Shown in pieces: positions 1-8,129 of a stretch of 64,000 bases of DNA. Location of the stretch: contig NZ_MCIB01000001.1 in NCBI RefSeq assembly GCF_003609645.1, positions 1 to 64,000 on the forward strand, in the 5' to 3' direction. Under the pieces are notes generated by a model that had not been told where the DNA came from, ran no database searches, and was given only the letters and a program-made list of their open reading frames with translations. The translations under genes were made by a program, and so were the position numbers. Positions within the stretch are counted from its first letter, which is position 1. Each line of letters opens with the position of its first letter. The DNA comes from Thermohalobacter berrensis. GTDB taxonomy: Bacteria > Bacillota > Clostridia > Tissierellales > Thermohalobacteraceae.

Positions 1-122
1 GAGCTTAATGTTTTATTAGGTAATGTTAGATTGTAGTTAAATGTATGTTTTGTCTGTCAATATTTGGGTATTTTTTATTATAGAAATTTATACTTTTATA
101 AGCAAATAGATAATTATAGAAA

Positions 123-145
123 CACACAGGGAGGGTTCTTTTGTG
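123..145. repeat. left terminal inverted repeat of RAYT element
   Basis: This 23-bp segment (CACACAGGGAGGGTTC then TTTTGTG) is nearly the reverse complement of 991-1013, just after the transposase stop codon. The same repeat pair bounds the short element at 5205-5425. The pairing is read directly from the sequence; the role as transposase recognition end is inferred from its position. Confidence 0.75.
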
Positions 146-231
146 CTATGTAGGCCTAATTGGCATACTTGTTTCCAGAACAGTGATAGGAGAACTTTAT
201 AAACATGTAAGAGAGGTGGAGTCGAGGTTTT

Positions 232-990
232 ATGCCAAGGAAAAGAAGAGAAAAAAGTATAACAGGAATATATCATGTGATGCTTAGAGGAATAAATGGA
301 CAAACAATATTTCATGATAATGAAGATTATGAAAAATTAATCAAAACATTAAAAAAGTATAAAGAAGTATGTGGTTATAAAATATATGCTTTTTGTTTTA
401 TGAGCAACCATATACACCTATTGATAAAAGAAGGAAAAGAAGATTTAGGAATAACTTTTCGAAGAATAGGAGTAAGCTATGTATATTGGTATAATAGGAA
501 ATATAGTAGAAGTGGACATTTATTTCAAGATAGGTATAAAAGTGAGGTAGTAGAGAATGATAAATATTTTTTAACAGTATTAAGGTACATACATCAAAAT
601 CCAATTAAAGCAGGCATAGAGGATGATATAGATAAATATAGATGGAGTAGTTACAATGAGTACTTAGGAAAGAACGGTATTTGTGATACAGAGTATCCAT
701 TGAAATTTTTCGCAAATGATAAAAAAAGAGCACTAGTGTTGTTTAAAGAATTTAACATTCAAGAAAACGATGATAAATGTCTCGAATATAAAAAACTAGT
801 TAGGATAAATGATAAAGAAGCAGCAAAAATAATAATGAAAGTAGCGAAAGTTAAAAACACAACACAAATTCAGAAATTTCAAAAAGAGAGAAGAGATAAA
901 GTAATTAGGGAATTAAGAAATAAAGGGTTATCAATAAGGCAATTAGAAAGATTAACAGGTATTAGTTTTAGCATAATAAGAAGAGTATGA
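232..990 (+). CDS. REP-associated (IS200-like) tyrosine transposase
   Basis: A 252-residue Y1-type single-strand transposase of the RAYT/IS200 superfamily. Such enzymes nick and rejoin single-stranded DNA through a catalytic tyrosine and an HUH histidine pair. The metal-binding motif is visible as NHIHLLI (His60, His62). A Tyr-rich stretch at residues 83-91 (YVYWYNRKY) followed by SGHLFQDRYK carries the likely catalytic Tyr. Residues ~232-251 (LSIRQLERLTGIS) form a helix-turn-helix, as in many clostridial RAYTs. The length is normal and the frame intact. The ATG at 232 has only weak ribosome-site matches (GAGGTGGAG, 213-221). The gene sits between 23-bp inverted repeats and its stop directly abuts the right one. 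It may be active or recently so, because an internally deleted relative lies at 5.2 kb. Confidence 0.9.
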   Translation: MPRKRREKSITGIYHVMLRGINGQTIFHDNEDYEKLIKTLKKYKEVCGYKIYAFCFMSNHIHLLIKEGKEDLGITFRRIGVSYVYWYNRKYSRSGHLFQDRYKSEVVENDKYFLTVLRYIHQNPIKAGIEDDIDKYRWSSYNEYLGKNGICDTEYPLKFFANDKKRALVLFKEFNIQENDDKCLEYKKLVRINDKEAAKIIMKVAKVKNTTQIQKFQKERRDKVIRELRNKGLSIRQLERLTGISFSIIRRV

Positions 991-1013
991 CACAACAGAA
1001 CCGTCCCTTTGTT
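991..1013. repeat. right terminal inverted repeat of RAYT element
   Basis: CACAACAGAACCGTCCCTTT plus GTT, starting at the first base after the transposase stop codon. It is the inverted partner of 123-145 and almost identical to 5403-5425. Confidence 0.75.
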
Positions 1014-1023
1014 TATGTTTATG

Positions 1024-1067
1024 AAGGTCAAGATTGAAACTAAAGGATGTTTCAATCTTGACCTTTT
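1024..1067. terminator. bidirectional hairpin after transposase
   Basis: Perfect 17-bp stem (AAGGTCAAGATTGAAAC at 1024-1040 pairing with 1049-1065), 8-base loop, followed by a short T run. It separates the transposon from the PTS regulator unit. Confidence 0.65.
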
Positions 1068-1423
1068 CTAGTAAATATTAAAATATTTTTAGCAATATTT
1101 ATCGAAAACAAAAGTGGAAACATTCAGAATATTAAGGGGAATGACATTGTGTAATAATGTTGAAAGCTACACAACTTCTGCAATAAAGTTTAAAATTTCC
1201 GGAATAATAGGAAGGATTAAGTTATCGAAGTATATTGTATTTTATGTAGAATGGATATAAAATTAAATTAGGAAATCGTTTTACAACGAAAATAAAGCTT
1301 ATACTATAGGACACTTAGTTAAACATGAGTAAAGAATTATATTTTTATAAAAATATAATAGTTCACAATTTCCGTTAATTAAAGTGAAATTGTAATAAAA
1401 CTTAAAATACAGGGAATGATGGT
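1068..1423. other. gene-free leader upstream of PRD regulator with two dyads
   Basis: I see no coding region here. Two symmetrical elements lie close to the downstream gene: a perfect AT-only 12+12 bp palindrome at 1336-1359, and an interrupted dyad with ACAATTTC at 1365-1372 and GAAATTGT at 1386-1393. The second ends about 30 bases before the regulator start. Either could be an operator for the regulator or a weak hairpin. No clear CcpA (cre) site or sigma-54 promoter was recognised. Confidence 0.35.
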
Positions 1424-3538
1424 ATGCAACTAAATAAAAGATGCATAGATATTCTTCAACGTTTAAGAAAAAGTTATGACTATATAAGAACTAAAGAATT
1501 AGCAGTTTTATATAAGGTTACACCTAGAACTATTAGATATGATTTAGATAAAATAGAAAAGTTTTTAGTGAAGAATGGATTTGAATATCTTGATAGACAT
1601 CATATCAGAGGAGTTAAATTAAAAAAGCAAAAAGGTTTGGAAAATTTTATAAACAACTTTATAAACACAGAAACACCATATAAATACGTGTATTCAAAAA
1701 GTGAAAGAATTACAATCATGATATTAGAGTTGTTACAAGCTAATGAACCTTTGAAAGTAGGATATTTTGAAAAAAAGTTGTTTATATCTAGAAATACAGT
1801 ATTGAAAGAATTAGATGATATTGAAAAGTGGCTTAAAAAAAGAAATCTTAACCTAATAAGAAAACCAAGGATAGGTTTGTTAATTGAAGGTAGTGAATTA
1901 GATAAAAGAAAAGCAATCATTGAATGCACTTCTGAAAATATTTCTTTGGAAGAAATATATGGATATATTAATAGAAAAATTGCTATGTCTAAGATTAATA
2001 ATATTCAATTTGAATTATTATTTTCAGAAATTGATATAGATTTTTTAAATAGCTTAATAAATTATGCTGAGAATGAATTAAATAAAAAATTTAGTGATGA
2101 TGGATATGGAAATATAATTAGTCATATAGCCATAATGATAAAAAGATTACAATTAAATAAAAAGATATATATACCTGATATTAATATTGAAGGAATAAAA
2201 GAATCTAAAGAGTATCAGGTATCAAAAGAAATAATAAGTAGAATTGAAGATAAATTTAATATAAAGGTTCCCAAAGTAGAACTCGATTATATAGCTTTAC
2301 ATTTATTGGGAGCTAAATCTTTAAAAAATAGCGAAGTGGAAGAAAATGAGCTGAGTAGTATAGTTGAAAAAATGATTGAAGAGATAGAATTCATTTATAA
2401 CGTATCTTTTAAAGATCGAAATAAAATTGTTGATGATTTAGTTGTACATCTTCGACCAATGATATATAGGGTTAAGTTTGGACTACATCAAAAAAATCCA
2501 TTACACAATAAGATTATTACAAACTATAAGGAATTGTTTTTAAATACAAAATCTGTAGCAAGACATTTAGAAGATTATTTAGGTACGAATATTAATGAAC
2601 ATGAATTATCATATATAGCTTTACACTTTGGAGCAGCTCTTCAAAATACAGTTGATAATAAAAATAAAAATGTCAAAGTTATTGTAGTTTGTGGTACAGG
2701 GATTGGAACAGCTAAGATGGTGGCATCTCAGCTTATGAAAGAGTTCAATGTAGATATAGTTGATACTATATCTAGTAGAGAGATTAGAAAGGTGGACAAT
2801 GAAGACTATGATTTAATAATAAGTACAGTTGATATTTCTGAATATAGTGAAAATGATTATGTAAAAATTAGTCCTCTATTTTTAAAAAAAGATTACGAAA
2901 AACTAAAAAAATTTTTACAAACAAAATATGAAGCTAAGTTAAATAGTGATTATATTTTAGTTGATAAGTTGATGAAAACAATAGAAAAATACTGTGATAT
3001 AAAAGATAGAGGATTATTAGAATATGAATTAATGTATGAACTAAAGGAAAATAGAAAACGCTTTTTTAATGAGAGGGGGACATATATGTTAAATGACCTT
3101 TTAACAAGAGAAGTAATAGATTTAAATGTTAAAGCTAGAGATTGGAAAGAAGCTATCAAGAAAGGAACTAATCTGTTATTAAAGAAAGGATGTATAACTG
3201 ATAATTATGTTAGTGCAATTTTTAATAACTTTAAAGAAGTAGGGCCTTATATGGTGGTTGCTCCTGGTATAGTTTTAGCACATGCTAGACCAGAAGATGG
3301 TGTAAATAGATTAAGTATGAGTTTAGTTACTTTAAGCAATCCTGTAAAGTTTGGACATAAAACGAATGACCCTGTTAATATGATAGTAACATTTGCTGCA
3401 GTGGATAATGAAAGTCACTTAAAAGCATTATCTCAGCTTATGGAATTGCTCATGAATACTGATGACTTAAATCAAGTTATTAATGCTACTAATAAAGAAG
3501 CTGTACTATCAGTAATAAATAAATATTCAAGTAATTAA
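1424..3538 (+). CDS. PRD-domain transcriptional regulator with EIIB and EIIA domains
   Basis: A 704-residue PTS-controlled DNA-binding activator of the MtlR/LicR/ManR type. Order of domains: N-terminal HTH (residues 1-60, with VTPRTIRYDLDKIEKFL), second HTH (~95-150, FISRNTVLKELDDIEKWL), PRD1 (~190-290), PRD2 (~300-410), an EIIB-like domain with the P-loop VVCGTGIGTA (Cys423), and a C-terminal EIIA domain whose phosphorylatable His is probably His620 in LAHARP. In this family, phosphorylation of the PRDs by HPr and EII proteins couples transcription to sugar supply. The gene is followed by an EIIB and an EIIC gene with no separate EIIA, so the fused EIIA may also serve the transporter (inference). 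The ATG at 1424 follows AGGGA by 8 bases. Confidence 0.9.
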   Translation: MQLNKRCIDILQRLRKSYDYIRTKELAVLYKVTPRTIRYDLDKIEKFLVKNGFEYLDRHHIRGVKLKKQKGLENFINNFINTETPYKYVYSKSERITIMILELLQANEPLKVGYFEKKLFISRNTVLKELDDIEKWLKKRNLNLIRKPRIGLLIEGSELDKRKAIIECTSENISLEEIYGYINRKIAMSKINNIQFELLFSEIDIDFLNSLINYAENELNKKFSDDGYGNIISHIAIMIKRLQLNKKIYIPDINIEGIKESKEYQVSKEIISRIEDKFNIKVPKVELDYIALHLLGAKSLKNSEVEENELSSIVEKMIEEIEFIYNVSFKDRNKIVDDLVVHLRPMIYRVKFGLHQKNPLHNKIITNYKELFLNTKSVARHLEDYLGTNINEHELSYIALHFGAALQNTVDNKNKNVKVIVVCGTGIGTAKMVASQLMKEFNVDIVDTISSREIRKVDNEDYDLIISTVDISEYSENDYVKISPLFLKKDYEKLKKFLQTKYEAKLNSDYILVDKLMKTIEKYCDIKDRGLLEYELMYELKENRKRFFNERGTYMLNDLLTREVIDLNVKARDWKEAIKKGTNLLLKKGCITDNYVSAIFNNFKEVGPYMVVAPGIVLAHARPEDGVNRLSMSLVTLSNPVKFGHKTNDPVNMIVTFAAVDNESHLKALSQLMELLMNTDDLNQVINATNKEAVLSVINKYSSN

Positions 3539-3576
3539 TACTACTAATAAATGTATCTTATAAGGAGGTGATAAAA

Positions 3577-3861
3577 GTGTTTAAAATACTTGTTTGTTGT
3601 GGTTCAGGATTAGGAAGTAGTTTTATGATAGAAATGAATATAAAAAAAATATTAAAAGAATTAAACGTTGACAATGTTGAAGTAGGACATTCAGATTTAT
3701 CTAGTGCTTCAGGCTCTAATGCTGATATCTATGTAGGAACAAGAGACATAGCTAGTAACTTAGAAGCTTTAGGAGATACTGTATCTTTAAATAGTATGAT
3801 AGACATGAACGAATTAAGAGAGAAGCTTGTAGCAAAGCTGAAAGAAAAAGAAATTTTATAA
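3577..3861 (+). CDS. PTS EIIB component, ascorbate (Ula/Sga) type
   Basis: A small cytoplasmic phosphocarrier of about 94 residues that passes phosphate from EIIA to the sugar bound by EIIC. The N-terminus FKILVCCGSGLGSS has the Cys of the SgaB/UlaB P-loop, probably the second of the two adjacent cysteines. The GTG at 3577 is preferred because AAGGAGGTG (3562-3570) stands 6 bases before it; the upstream GTG at 3568 lies inside that ribosome site. It lies between the PRD regulator and the EIIC gene. Family membership does not prove that ascorbate is the substrate. Confidence 0.88.
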   Translation: MFKILVCCGSGLGSSFMIEMNIKKILKELNVDNVEVGHSDLSSASGSNADIYVGTRDIASNLEALGDTVSLNSMIDMNELREKLVAKLKEKEIL

Positions 3862-3929
3862 TGTATTAGTACTTTATGATAATTAGTTATGAGCTTTTTG
3901 TATAGACAAAAAAGGGGGCTTTGAAATTT

Positions 3930-5189
3930 ATGTTTAAAATTATTCTTGATATACTAAGTGTTCCAGCTATACTAGTTGGTATTATTTCGTTAGTTGGCTT
4001 ATTACTTCAAAAGAAACCTTCTTCAGATGTTTTTAAAGGAACTATTAAAACAATATTAGGATTCTTAGTTCTTGGTGGTGGAGCAGGAATAGCAGTTTCT
4101 GCGTTAGGACATTTTGGAAGCATGTTTCAGGAAGCATTTAATATGCAGGGGGTTGTACCTCATAACGAAGCTGTAGTAGCTTTAGCTTTAGAAGAGTATG
4201 GTACTAGTACAGCTCTTATTATGGCCTTTGGTATGTTAGTAAACATCTTATTTGCTAGATTCACTAGGATGAAGTATATTTTTCTTACTGGTCATCATAC
4301 CCTTTATATGGCTGCTATGATAGCTGTTATTCTTATGGTAGGTGGATTAAGTGGTTTTTCACTTGTTCTTGTAGGTTCTATAGTATTAGGATTTATTATG
4401 GCATTCTTCCCTGCAATAGCTCAACCTACCATGAGAAAGATAACAGGTACAGATGATGTAGCATTTGCTCATTTTGGTACAGTTGGATACGTATTATCTG
4501 CATGGGTAGGAAATCTAGTAGGAAAAGATTCTAAATCAACTGAAGAGATGAATTTTCCTAAGAGCTTAGGATTTTTACGTGATAGTTCTGTAGCAGTAGC
4601 ATTGACTATGGCCATATTTTATGTAATAGTAGCAATCGCAGCAGGCCCCGAATATGTACATGGACTAAGTGAAGGACAAAATTATATTTTATTTGCTATA
4701 ATACAGGCTATTACTTTTGCAGGTGGAGTATATGTTATATTATCTGGAGTTCGTTTAATTTTAGCTGAAATAGTACCTGCATTTAAAGGTATATCTCAAA
4801 AACTTGTTCCAAATGCAAAGCCTGCATTGGATTGTCCAGTTGTATTCCCATATGCACCTAATGCTGTGTTAATTGGATTTTTATCAAGTTTCATAGGCGG
4901 AATAGTAGGTATGTTAATACTAATAGCACTTAAGACTACTATAATATTACCTGGTGTTGTACCTCATTTCTTCTGTGGAGCTACAGCTGGAGTCTTTGGT
5001 AACGCAACAGGAGGTAAAAAAGGAGCTTTCTTCGGAGCATTTGCCCATGGGTTATTAATTACTTTTCTACCTGTTTTATTAATGCCAGTATTGGGAGATT
5101 TGGGCTTTGCAAATACAACTTTTAGTGATGCTGACTTTGGGGTAGTAGGTATTATATTGGGAAATATTGTTAAGTTGTTTGTTCAGTAA
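3930..5189 (+). CDS. PTS EIIC transporter, SgaT/UlaA family
   Basis: A ~419-residue integral membrane permease of the ascorbate-type PTS family, with about ten hydrophobic segments and typical passages such as LTGHHTLYMAA, VAFAHFGTVGYVLSAWVG and PHFFCGATAGVFGNATGG. It moves and phosphorylates its substrate with the EIIB encoded just upstream. Its length matches the family. The ATG at 3930 is chosen, with GGGGG ending 11 bases upstream; a TTG at 3921 would touch the ribosome site. No ulaD/E/F-type catabolic genes follow; the next DNA is a transposon remnant. The substrate is therefore unknown. Confidence 0.9.
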   Translation: MFKIILDILSVPAILVGIISLVGLLLQKKPSSDVFKGTIKTILGFLVLGGGAGIAVSALGHFGSMFQEAFNMQGVVPHNEAVVALALEEYGTSTALIMAFGMLVNILFARFTRMKYIFLTGHHTLYMAAMIAVILMVGGLSGFSLVLVGSIVLGFIMAFFPAIAQPTMRKITGTDDVAFAHFGTVGYVLSAWVGNLVGKDSKSTEEMNFPKSLGFLRDSSVAVALTMAIFYVIVAIAAGPEYVHGLSEGQNYILFAIIQAITFAGGVYVILSGVRLILAEIVPAFKGISQKLVPNAKPALDCPVVFPYAPNAVLIGFLSSFIGGIVGMLILIALKTTIILPGVVPHFFCGATAGVFGNATGGKKGAFFGAFAHGLLITFLPVLLMPVLGDLGFANTTFSDADFGVVGIILGNIVKLFVQ

Positions 5190-5204
5190 AACTTTAAATA
5201 CAAA

Positions 5205-5425
5205 CACATAGGGACGGTTCTTTTGTGATATATAAGGACATTATTAAACATGAAAGAGAGATGAGAAAGTCGAGTATGGAACTCAATACTTTATAAAAGA
5301 AAAAAGAAAGAAGAGACAAAGTAATTAAGAAATAAAGGGTTATCAATAAGACAATTAGAAAGATTAACAGGCATTAGTTTTAGCAGAATAAGAAGAGTAT
5401 GACACAACAGAACCGTCCCTTTGTG
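5205..5425. mobile_element. internally deleted RAYT element (MITE-like)
   Basis: A 221-bp non-autonomous copy of the element at 123-1013. Left end CACATAGGGACGG (5205-5227) and right end (5403-5425) match each other as inverted repeats in 21 of 23 positions. The interior keeps part of the transposase leader (around 5254-5278, like 200-228) and the last ~95 bases of the transposase gene (5307-5402), including the HTH coding part and the TGA. About 650 bp of the coding region is missing. An additional 8-bp deletion (the copy reads GTAATTAAGAAATAAAG) breaks the remaining frame. It lies between the EIIC gene and the TPP riboswitch. Confidence 0.85.
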
Positions 5426-5534
5426 ATGGAAAAAGTGATTTTTGATACATTTTTACTTTATAAAGACTTTACAATATTGGTTTGTATTGTTATAATTTAT
5501 TAGAAATTAATAACAGATACAAATAAATATTTAA

Positions 5535-5623
5535 GCACTAGGGGAGCCTTTATGGCTGAGAGGAAATTTTTATATTTTCGACCCTCATAACCTGATCTAG
5601 GTAATACTAGCGAAGGGAAGTGC
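5535..5623 (+). promoter_or_regulatory. TPP (THI-element) riboswitch
   Basis: This matches the thiamine pyrophosphate aptamer: closing stem P1 GCACT (5535-5539) with AGTGC (5619-5623), conserved GGGGAGCC, GGCTGAGAGG, ACCCTCATAACCTGATC and the core CGAAGGGAAG. A terminator hairpin follows at 5647-5678 before thiT, so TPP should cause premature termination of the thiamine-uptake gene. Confidence 0.97.
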
Positions 5624-5646
5624 AGTAACTTGCTACTTTCGACTAC

Positions 5647-5678
5647 AACCATTGCCTTAATCAGGTAATGGTTTTTTT
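5647..5678 (+). terminator. riboswitch-controlled terminator
   Basis: AACCATTGCC (5647-5656) pairs with GGTAATGGTT (5664-5673), with one G-U pair, and is followed by a run of seven T. It forms the expression platform of the TPP riboswitch. Confidence 0.9.
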
Positions 5679-5736
5679 GTATAAAAGGCTCCTCAGATAT
5701 TTATTTGTATCTAAAAATAAAAAGGAGGAGTCCATT

Positions 5737-6294
5737 ATGAATAAAATGATTAACACAAAGCTTATTGCAGAAGGCGGAGTTATGATTGGTTTAGCTACAT
5801 TATTAAGTTTAATAAAGGTTTATGAAGCACCTTTTGGTGGGTCGGTAACTGCAGGAAGTATGATACCTATAATGATATTTGCAGCTAGATGGGGAATGCT
5901 ACAGGGAATTTTAGTAGGCTCTATCTATGGAGTATTACAATTTATTTTAAAGCCATATTTTTATCATCCAGTACAATTTTTGCTTGATTATCCTATAGCT
6001 TTTGGGTTACTAGGTTTAGCTGGGATTATAAATATTAAAAAGAAAAATAAAGTTAACCATTTAACTTTAGGGATTGGAATATTGTTAGCAATATTAGGTA
6101 GATTTATTGCTCATTTATTATCAGGGGTTGTGTTCTTTTACGAATATGCAGGAGATATGAACCCATGGCTATATTCTACGCTTTATAATGGAAGTTATTT
6201 AGGAATTGAACTTATTGTATCACTTATTATAATTTTATTAATTTGGAAACCAGTAACTAAAATACCTAAGCCCATAAAAAGTTCAACAAATTAA
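5737..6294 (+). CDS. thiT: energy-coupling factor thiamine transporter S component ThiT
   Basis: A 185-residue membrane protein with about six hydrophobic helices. It binds thiamine outside the cell and works with a shared ECF ATPase/T-component module encoded elsewhere. The N-terminal MIGLATLLSLIKVYEAPFGG and SMIPIMIFAARWG are typical of ThiT. The preceding TPP riboswitch strongly supports the substrate. The ATG at 5737 follows AAAGGAGGAG by 6 bases; an upstream in-frame extension would run through the terminator and is rejected. It is a single-gene unit: hairpins follow at about 6303-6358 and 6421-6470. Confidence 0.95.
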   Translation: MNKMINTKLIAEGGVMIGLATLLSLIKVYEAPFGGSVTAGSMIPIMIFAARWGMLQGILVGSIYGVLQFILKPYFYHPVQFLLDYPIAFGLLGLAGIINIKKKNKVNHLTLGIGILLAILGRFIAHLLSGVVFFYEYAGDMNPWLYSTLYNGSYLGIELIVSLIIILLIWKPVTKIPKPIKSSTN

Positions 6295-6420
6295 CCATAC
6301 TAAAGTGTATACCAAAAGGGGGAATTCCACTCCATTTTCTGCTTTTGTGTACTTTTTTAAGTAGAATTAATAGCATAATATTTAGGCAAATTTAGTTCCT
6401 TTTTATGAATATGGATATAA

Positions 6421-6470
6421 AAAAATGGTCAGCCTGAATAATTCAATTATTCAAGTCTGACCATTTTTTT
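6421..6470. terminator. bidirectional terminator between thiT and MATE gene
   Basis: AAAAATGGTCAG (6421-6432) pairs with 6457-6468, with an inner stem TGAATAATT/AATTATTCA. There are T runs on both sides, and it sits between convergent genes. An additional imperfect hairpin with T run (about 6303-6358) lies closer to thiT. Confidence 0.85.
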
Positions 6471-7842
6471 ATTCTTGTGTTCTTAATTTCATTTTATAAA
6501 ATACTTCTTTTAGTGTACTTCTTAACCATACTATTAGGAATATTCCCGATATTACCTCTGAAATTGGGAAGGCATACCATATCATATGTAATCCACCAAT
6601 TTTACCTAATATATAGGCTAAAGGTAAAAGTAAAATTATTTGTCTAGAAAATGATAGTATTAGACTGGGAAGGCCTTTACCAATAGATTGAAAAGTAGTA
6701 GAACCAATAATAGCAGGACCTATAATAGGAAACGCTAAAGTAATTGTTTTTAATGCCCTTGTTCCAATTCTTAATAGTTCTGGGTCATCATTAAACATTC
6801 TAATTAGGTTTTCTGCAAATAGTTGGAAAATCAAAAAACCTAAAGTTGTAAATGTAAAGGCAATTATAAATCCATATTTCATAGTTTTTTTCATTCTTTC
6901 GGGTTTATTATGACCATAATTATATCCCATTATTGGCATAAATCCTTGGTTTAATCCGAAAACTGGCATAAAAACAAATGATTGAAGTCTAAAGTAAATT
7001 CCCATTACTGCAATTGCTGTTGCACTGTAACTATTTAATATAGTATTTAATCCTGCAATCATAAAAGAAGCTAAAAACTGCATAATCATAGCAGGAAAAC
7101 CTACTTGATATATACCCTTTAGTATAGATAAGTCAAATTTAAAAACTTGAAAATTAAGTTTTATCTGATGATTTCCTTTAAATAGCATAAACAAAATAAA
7201 GCTACCACTTACAGCCCTTGAAAAAACAGTTGCAATTGCTGCTCCTTCAATTCCCAATTTAGGGAAAATACCTATACCAAAAATTAATAGAGGGTCAAGA
7301 ATAATATTTAATATAGATCCTATAAGCATTGTTATCATAGGAATAATGGTATTTCCTTCTCCCCTTAAAATATTGTTAGATATCATAGGGATAAAAAGGG
7401 CTATTGAACCAATAAGTATAATCCTTATGTAACGGGTTCCATAATCTATAAGTACAGGATTATCAGTAAAAACACTAATTATTTGATCTGAGAATAATAT
7501 TCCAAAGGTACCTATTATTAACCCATATGCTATAGAGGTTAAAATTACATGTTCTGCAACATTTGAAGCTCTTTTATCCTTACCTTGGCCAAGTAACCTT
7601 GATATTAGTGAGCTAGTACCAACCCCTGTACCAACTGCAATAGCAATTAAAACCATCTGAATTGGAAAGGCCAAAGATAAAGCTGCCAATGCGTTTTGAT
7701 TTAATCTTGCAACAAATATACTATCCACTACATTATACAAAGCTTGAATAGCCATAGATAAAATAGAAGGAATAGATAGTTTAAATAATAGCGGAAGTAT
7801 TGGTTCAGTACCTAGCCTATTTTCTTTTTTTGACTGATTCAA
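6469..7842 (-). CDS. MATE family multidrug/cation exporter
   Basis: A 457-residue inner-membrane protein with about twelve hydrophobic segments in two homologous halves, each beginning like a MatE domain (LGTEPILPLLFKLSIPSILS; ILKGIYQVGFPAMIMQFLAS). Family members export cationic drugs or metabolites using Na+ or H+ gradients; the substrate here is unknown. Translation starts at TTG (7842), with GAGGAGGGA a few bases upstream. It stands alone, convergent with thiT and divergent from the acetyltransferase at 8130. Confidence 0.92.
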   Translation of the reverse strand: MNQSKKENRLGTEPILPLLFKLSIPSILSMAIQALYNVVDSIFVARLNQNALAALSLAFPIQMVLIAIAVGTGVGTSSLISRLLGQGKDKRASNVAEHVILTSIAYGLIIGTFGILFSDQIISVFTDNPVLIDYGTRYIRIILIGSIALFIPMISNNILRGEGNTIIPMITMLIGSILNIILDPLLIFGIGIFPKLGIEGAAIATVFSRAVSGSFILFMLFKGNHQIKLNFQVFKFDLSILKGIYQVGFPAMIMQFLASFMIAGLNTILNSYSATAIAVMGIYFRLQSFVFMPVFGLNQGFMPIMGYNYGHNKPERMKKTMKYGFIIAFTFTTLGFLIFQLFAENLIRMFNDDPELLRIGTRALKTITLAFPIIGPAIIGSTTFQSIGKGLPSLILSFSRQIILLLPLAYILGKIGGLHMIWYAFPISEVISGIFLIVWLRSTLKEVFYKMKLRTQE

Positions 7843-8034
7843 AAAGCTCCCTCCTCAACAAACCTATAACAAGTAAATACAAAAATAGGTTTTAATTGTA
7901 TAGTTTACATTATACATCATAATATATGGGATGTTAATTATAAAACCTTTAAATTCCTTCTGTAAGATTAAATAATATGGTTTATATAGGAAATACTTAG
8001 TAATTATATGATTTATTAAAATTTTATAAAAAGA

Positions 8035-8063
8035 TTGAAATTTTCGATACTTTAAAGTATAAT
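8035..8063 (+). promoter_or_regulatory. sigma-A promoter for acetyltransferase pair
   Basis: TTGAAA (8035-8040), a 17-bp spacer and a perfect TATAAT (8058-8063) lie 66 bases upstream of the start codon at 8130. Confidence 0.7.
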
Positions 8064-8129
8064 ATGGAAAAATTACAATAACATGTATTTAAGTTTCAAA
8101 GTAAATTATTTGGTAAAAGGGGGGAGGAT

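Noticed and set aside
88-315. 75-codon minus-strand frame over the left transposon end
   Set aside because: No ribosome site, overlaps the inverted repeat and the transposase start; best seen as chance.
1365-1393. BglG-type antiterminator (RAT) hairpin before the PRD regulator
   Set aside because: No terminator overlaps it, and the regulator has DNA-binding HTH domains, not an RNA-binding CAT domain.
5254-5402. A functional truncated transposase in the short element
   Set aside because: The frame carries an 8-bp deletion and stop codons and lacks the His and Tyr motifs.
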